Shown: positions 59,860-64,000 of the stretch, one piece after another
How positions within the stretch are numbered: position 1 is the stretch's first letter
Layout of the letters: every line of letters starts with the position of its first letter
Assembly: GCA_037074615.1 (NCBI GenBank)
Contig: CM073536.1
Span: 5,957,001 to 6,021,000, forward strand
DNA from: Leucaena leucocephala
Taxonomy: Eukaryota; Streptophyta; Magnoliopsida; Fabales; Fabaceae
Reading direction: 5' to 3'
Length of the DNA: 64,000 nt
The notes under the pieces: model-generated
Databases searched by the model: none
What the model saw: only the letters and a program-made list of their open reading frames with translations
Told to the model about the DNA's origin: nothing
Made by a program: the position numbers and the translations under genes

Positions 59860-60145
59860 TGTTAAGAATATTAATTGGAGAAGAATATCATCATCTTCAT
59901 TAACCAAGCAACATACTTATTACAAGATTCACAATTGATCTACCCTTACATAAGGGTGATTAACTAATCCCATAATCCTATGAGATTTTGTGGAGAGAGA
60001 CCCAAGTTACCCTCTCTCTCACTATGGTGAGGATCTCACTATCCCACACAATTAACCAATAGACTAGGACCCTTTATATAGACTTAGGGTCATCTAGTAA
60101 CCAAGTGATTAACACTAATCACCTAACTAATTCAACCTTCTAACA
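59860..60145 (-). repeat. 3' LTR (element orientation) of GAPDH-carrying element
   Basis: 286 bp. Contains on the minus strand the TATA-like TCTATATAAAGGGTCC. Ends in TGTTAAG/CTAACA. Differs from the other LTR at four positions: one near 59917 and three close to 60127-60134. Confidence 0.92.
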
Positions 60146-60155
60146 CCCCCGCTCA
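60146..60155 (-). other. Polypurine tract
   Basis: TGAGCGGGGG on the minus strand, directly before the element's 3' LTR. Site of plus-strand DNA priming in LTR elements. Confidence 0.75.
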
Positions 60156-60332
60156 AGTTGACACCCCTTAACTCTAGGTGTTCAACTTGCCAACACAACA
60201 CACTAGGGAGTAAGGTAAATTAAATCAAACTATTTTCATTTTACAAACTGAACATTGAACATTGCTTGTTTCTCTTCTACTTCTTCATCTTCTTTCCATT
60301 TCTTCTTCTTTCAGGTAAAGTCCATTCTGGGC

Positions 60333-60972
60333 AGCTCCGGTGCTGCTGGGAATTATGTTGAAGGATGCAGCTCTTCCACCCCTCCAGTCCTTGTTTGATG
60401 GACCATCAACAGTCTTCTGAGTCTCAGTGATGGCATGGACAGCGGTCATGAGACCCTCTACAATTCCAAGCCTATCGTTGATAACCTTGGCGAGAGGAGC
60501 AAGGCAATTGGTAGTGCAGCTAGCATTGGAAACAATGTCAAGCTCTGGCTTGTATTCCTTCTCGTTAACTCCGAGAACAAACATGGGTGCATCTTTGCTT
60601 GGGGCAGAAATGACAACCTTCTTAGCACCACCCTTCAAGTGGGCAGCAGCCTTTTCCTTGTCTGTGAAGACACCAGTTGGCTCAACAACATATTCAGCAC
60701 CGGTCTAAGCCCATGGGATCTCCTCAGGGTTCCTAAATCCGAAAACAGTGACGGGCTTCTTCCCAGAGAGAAGGGTCTTAGAGTCCTTCACCTTGACATC
60801 AAAGTGCTTCCATGTACCATGAACAGTATCATACTTAAACATATATGTCATATATTCAGTGCTGATGAAAGGATCGTTGACTGCAACGAGCTCAACGTCG
60901 TCTCTCTGAAGAGCCACCCTGACCACCAATCGGCCAATCCTTCCAAATCCATTGATTCTGATCTTGATCTTC
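60333..60972 (-). pseudogene. Captured cytosolic GAPDH (GAPC) fragment, intronless
   Basis: Fragment of glycolytic glyceraldehyde-3-phosphate dehydrogenase covering about the first 215 of 338 residues: the NAD-binding start INGFGRIGR, NDPFISTEYMTYMFKYD, VISAPSKDAPMF, the catalytic SNASCTTNC (cysteine codon 60516-60518) and DWRGGRAASFNIIPSSTGAA, where homology ends. The original start codon is replaced by element sequence. A TAG at 60705-60707 interrupts PWxETGAEY where the family has glutamate. There is no intron, although plant GAPC genes have many, so the copy came from spliced RNA. Sense orientation relative to the element and its LTR promoter. It cannot yield active enzyme as it lacks the C-terminal half of the catalytic domain. 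Confidence 0.93.
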
Positions 60973-60984
60973 TTGCTTTGCACG

Positions 60985-61415
60985 ACGTCGTTCTTGGGTT
61001 TGAAGACGGTGAATTTGACAACTTCAACAAAGATTTCCCAGACTTAGTCCAGCGCCTAACCGGTGAAAAGTCCCCCAAGAAAGAGACGTCTGGACATGGA
61101 GACGTTTCGCCGGCGATGAATGTTTCTTCCATAGAGAAGACAAGTCCAAGAAAGAATGACAAACAGTACGGTGTTGCGATGACCGAATTGGAAAGCTTGG
61201 AAGTGGAGATCCCAAAGACGCTGCCGTTCGTGCATGATGAGAGCATATTTCTGTCGTCGAACATGGAGTTGCCACTGGGACAGTCGTTGCCTAAGAGACC
61301 CAAGAAACTGATCGTGACTTCAAGAATGGATGCAAGAGTTACTGCAGAAATGCGCAAACAATTCAAGGTGGGCTTCAAGAAAGGAAGAAAACGGGCCAAG
61401 GATTTCCAGCTCTGA
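60985..61415 (+). other. Second captured segment, open on the plus strand, unknown protein
   Basis: The plus-strand frame stays open through this segment and beyond (from 60435), ending at TGA 61413-61415 inside the primer-binding site. The residues here look like a real nuclear or phosphorylated protein: FDNFNKDFPDLVQRLTGE, then SPKKE, SPRKNDK, a hydrophobic SIFLSSNMELPLGQSL, and a basic end (MRKQFKVGFKKGRKRAKD). The upstream part of the frame is simply antisense GAPDH. I do not recognise the family. It is antisense to the element, so it is probably a second captured gene fragment rather than an element gene. Confidence 0.5.
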
Positions 61416-61420
61416 TACCA
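61409..61420 (-). other. Primer-binding site, tRNA-Met(i) type
   Basis: TGGTATCAGAGC on the minus strand, next to the end of the element's 5' LTR with no gap. This 12-mer is the usual plant copia-type PBS. Confidence 0.9.
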
Positions 61421-61706
61421 TGTTAAGAATATTAATTGGAGAAGAATATCATCATCTTCATTAACCAAGCAACATACTCATTACAAGATTCACAATTGAT
61501 CTACCCTTACATAAGGGTGATTAACTAATCCCATAATCCTATGAGATTTTGTGGAGAGAGACCCAAGTTACCCTCTCTCTCACTATGGTGAGGATCTCAC
61601 TATCCCACACAATTAACCAATAGACTAGGACCCTTTATATAGACTTAGGGTCATCTAGTAACCAAGTGATTAACACTAATCACCTCATTAATTTAACCTT
61701 CTAACA
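61421..61706 (-). repeat. 5' LTR (element orientation) of GAPDH-carrying element
   Basis: 286 bp, starting TGTTAGAAGG and ending CTTAACA on the minus strand; about 98.6 percent identical to the other LTR (4 differences by eye). Confidence 0.92.
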
Positions 61707-61914
61707 CATATCACATTCATTTGATGATATGAACGACTAAGACAGCTTATTGTGAGACTCGTTTTTATTCCTTTTTTTTTTTCACACTGTGACATTTGTT
61801 ATTTTAGCATTTTTTTTATATGGGAGTGTGAAACTGTGAATCATCATCGTCTTTCATATACAACTATGAGACAAGACTCACAGGTTCTTGTAGATGCTTT
61901 TTTTTACGGTAGTC

Positions 61915-61917
<3 letters not shown>

Positions 61918-61955
<38 letters not shown>
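61918..61955. repeat. TA microsatellite
   Basis: AT dinucleotide run with one interruption (AAATA) near its start. Confidence 0.85.
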
Positions 61956-61958
<3 letters not shown>

Positions 61959-62362
61959 TAGTATCACTAATTTATTCAATGAATCAAGACTCAAAAACAG
62001 TGAGAGTTTATAACAATATATACTCATCAATACGGTAAATTAGTAAGATGTATTTTTACTTATTACTTTTGTCTTTAGGAAGCTACCTATTTATATAGAA
62101 ATAAGGTCTAATTTTGTTTTAAAAAATTTTGTTAGAGTTTTGGATATCTAACAGTATATTTTTGGGTAAATATTCTCTTGAAAGTATTAAAAATAAGCAA
62201 AATCATAACTATTAAAAAAACTAATATTAATAATTAATATTTTTTATAGCTAGGTGCGATATTACTCTTTTCTAAATATTTTTAAAGTGATATTGATAAA
62301 AAAAATTCTAAAATGTTCACTGTTCCTATGACCTCAGGACAATTGGATATTAACTTATTTAT

Positions 62363-62625
62363 ATACTTCTCTATTTTTTAATATAAGTATAATTAGTGAG
62401 TTGATATTAATCCTCAATGTAAGATATATTTTTTATACTTGTTAATTTTTTTTTTATTTTTTCTATTGATAATTCTTTAACAATAATCAAATAAGAGAAT
62501 GAGTTTATAAGAAAAATGATTAGGACATTTTAGAAAATAAATATGATATCTTAACTAACTTAACTAATTTTTTTAATTTAATTAAATTAGTTAAATAAAT
62601 TATATATTAAAAATAAGGAGAGTAT
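62363..62625. mobile_element. MITE, TACTCC-ended family, copy
   Basis: Starts ATACTTCTCTATTTTTTAAT and ends AAATAAGGAGAGTAT. Shares with the other copies the ATAATTAGTGAGTTGATATT, TAACAATAATCAAATAAGAG and AATTAAATTAGTTAAATAAA blocks. It shows what the outer MITE in EER5 intron 7 looks like without the nested insert. Confidence 0.6.
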
Positions 62626-62884
62626 ACTATTTTCAATAAAAGAGGGGCGAATTTTGGAGATTGAGAATTAGGAAAATTAAAGATCGGGTGTGTAGATGAG
62701 TAAAGTCAAAATCTTGAAAAGCAAAAAAAAAGGAGGAGTAATGAGAAAGAGAATGGACGAGGCTGAGAGGCTTTATGTGTGAAACAAGACTGGACACAAA
62801 TGTGGGACTAAGGATGTTAGATAACGTATGCTTTGCTTGAGGGTAACATTTCTGGTACGTAACGAATCCTTTGCAAATTCCTCT

Positions 62885-62942
62885 GCCACGTGTCCCCCAA
62901 TAGGCAAAGAGCATTTTGTGTCGTGTGGGTATCTGACGTGGC
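62885..62942 (+). promoter_or_regulatory. Paired ABRE/G-box motifs
   Basis: GCCACGTGTC at 62885-62894 contains the G-box CACGTG and the ABRE core ACGTGTC; TGACGTGGC at 62934-62942 contains a second ABRE core, ACGTGGC. Two ABREs close together form a functional ABA-response unit in many plant promoters. A CT-rich, leader-like stretch follows at 63.0-63.12 kb. No coding sequence is visible downstream within the window, so the target gene is unknown. Confidence 0.45.
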
Positions 62943-64000
62943 TCTCTGGTCTCATCTAGATATTTTGTTCTCTGCCCCTTTGGCTTGTTAGCTTCACAAA
63001 CGTCATTTTTAGGTTGTTATTCCTTCACACACTCTTCCCTTTCACTTCATCCTCAAGAATTCCTCCTTCCTTATCTCACTTATCCAATGCCCTCACCACA
63101 CTCTCTTCCTCTGTTTATCTCATACTACTGGTTAATCTAATCTGCATGCGAGCTGAATCGAATTTTTAGTTACAAGAAAGCTCTCTCAACATAATTTTTT
63201 TAAAAAAAAATTATAAAATTCAAGCTCAATACATTGTTTATGAATATTTAAACCTGTTTACTGAGTAATAAGTGTTGTTTGGTCCAAGCTTGTGAATTCA
63301 TTTACGATGAACTTTATAATTTTGGTATTAAAAGGTTGGACTAGATGAAATAAGTAACAAAACTACCACCCTTTATAGCCATTGCTTTATTCCACGGTGT
63401 ACAAAGGTTTGGGTGTCACATATTTGTTTGGCAAGACATTGCCTTGTATTTTGTGACTTTTGTTGTTTTTTAAGTTTCGGGACCTTTAGTCTGGTTGGTG
63501 GTGGCTTCTGTTGTTTTTTTTCTAGTTGGATTTGTGTTTGTATGTTTTGTTCAGGTTTAATGGAATGAATCTTTTTGGTCAGAAATTTTGACGTAGAAGG
63601 TGAAAATTATTTATTATTTTTTATAAGGTAAAAACATGTTTTTATCCTTAAAATTTTCACCAAACAATATTGGAGCGAACTTGGGGCAATATTCCTATAA
63701 TTTTCTTATTCAAAAATCAGTCTGAATCTGTAATTAATTTTGGTTAAAGTCTTAATTTTTTTTAGAGTACAAGCAGTGTCTATAAATCGATAATTAGAGA
63801 TTAATCCTCCTAAAATATAAAGATCACCGAAATAAATTTTGTTTCTCCCAATAAATTTTTTTTTTATGAACACAACTTAATTTAAATTCAAAATATCATA
63901 TTTAAAAAATCTAACCAGTATAATTGTGTCAGGTATTGTTGGTAAAATAAAATCTTAATTATTGTTAAATATAATTGATGTATCAATAGCCCATCGTTGC

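Larger units (their letters stand above)
59860..61706 (-). mobile_element. Complete non-autonomous LTR retroelement carrying gene fragments
   Basis: 1847 bp with all structural marks of an LTR retroelement on the minus strand. Two 286-bp LTRs (59860-60145 and 61421-61706) begin TG and end CA on the element strand and differ at only 4 positions. A 5-base target duplication CATAT flanks it (59855-59859 and 61707-61711). The primer-binding site TGGTATCAGAGC, matching initiator tRNA-Met, adjoins the element-5' LTR, and a polypurine tract GAGCGGGGG adjoins the other. The 1275-base interior has no gag, protease, reverse transcriptase or integrase. Instead it holds a GAPDH fragment in the sense direction and a second protein-like segment in antisense. 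Mobility must have been supplied by an autonomous (probably copia-type) element; that is inferred from the PBS and LTR style. Confidence 0.92.
61712..64000. other. Region downstream of the GAPDH-carrying element
   Basis: No CDS recognised. Contains a TA microsatellite (61918-61955), a MITE (62.36-62.63 kb), then a less AT-rich block at 62.8-63.13 kb with two ABRE motifs and a pyrimidine-rich stretch, followed by plain AT-rich sequence to the window end. Confidence 0.5.

Noticed and set aside
59675..59938. 87-codon plus-strand ORF running into the LTR
   Set aside because: Crosses the insertion border of the LTR element, so it cannot be an ancestral gene.
60848..61468. Minus-strand ORF of 206 codons in the GAPDH-carrying element
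   Set aside because: Runs across the LTR/PBS border, overlaps GAPDH in the wrong frame and has no family resemblance; likely chance opening in sequence of balanced composition.

Overview
The window is nuclear DNA of a flowering plant, most probably a eudicot. It is AT-rich, its genes carry small exons with GT/AG introns, and they belong to plant families (XTH, CLE, HD-Zip, EER5/THP1). The long intergenic stretches are filled with MITEs, tRNA-derived SINEs and short LTR elements. I cannot name the species from sequence alone.

Layout. 1-5.5 kb: no gene, MITE and SINE fragments. 5.6-8.4 kb (+): a four-exon secretory CPYC glutaredoxin. 11.9-12.8 kb (+): a three-exon HD-Zip class II homeobox gene. 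12.8-22.4 kb: repeat-rich gene desert. 22.47-22.71 kb (+): an intronless CLE peptide precursor with an overlapping upstream ORF. 23.8-25.7 kb (-): a receptor-like kinase pseudogene with two nonsense codons and a frameshift. 26.8-31.2 kb: a cluster of tRNA-derived SINEs around a three-exon xyloglucan endotransglucosylase/hydrolase (XTH) gene (28.85-29.91 kb, +). 32.6-34.2 kb (-): an intronless RRP1/Nop52 ribosome-biogenesis gene with telo-boxes upstream. 35.9-40.5 kb (-): a plastid-targeted Endonuclease I-like gene in eight exon blocks that looks broken and has a gag-only LTR retroelement in one intron. 42.3-46.2 kb (-) and 46.8-51.3 kb (+): PHAX and EER5/THP1, two nuclear RNA-export factors, head to head over about 0.6 kb. 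51.3-59.8 kb: gene desert with three more SINE copies. 59.86-61.71 kb (-): a structurally complete LTR element (286-bp LTRs, 5-bp target duplication, primer-binding site, polypurine tract) whose interior holds an intronless cytosolic GAPDH fragment and a second, antisense, protein-like segment instead of gag/pol. 61.7-64 kb: MITE, then two ABRE/G-box motifs that may belong to a promoter whose coding region lies outside the window.

Five protein genes look fully intact at the coding level with all junctions in phase (glutaredoxin, HD-Zip II, XTH, PHAX, EER5); CLE and RRP1 are intact single-exon genes. RRP1, PHAX and EER5 are housekeeping nuclear RNA genes; XTH and CLE are secreted products for cell wall and signalling. 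The most unusual objects are the GAPDH-carrying LTR element, the broken Endonuclease I gene with its nested elements, and the PHAX/EER5 divergent pair.
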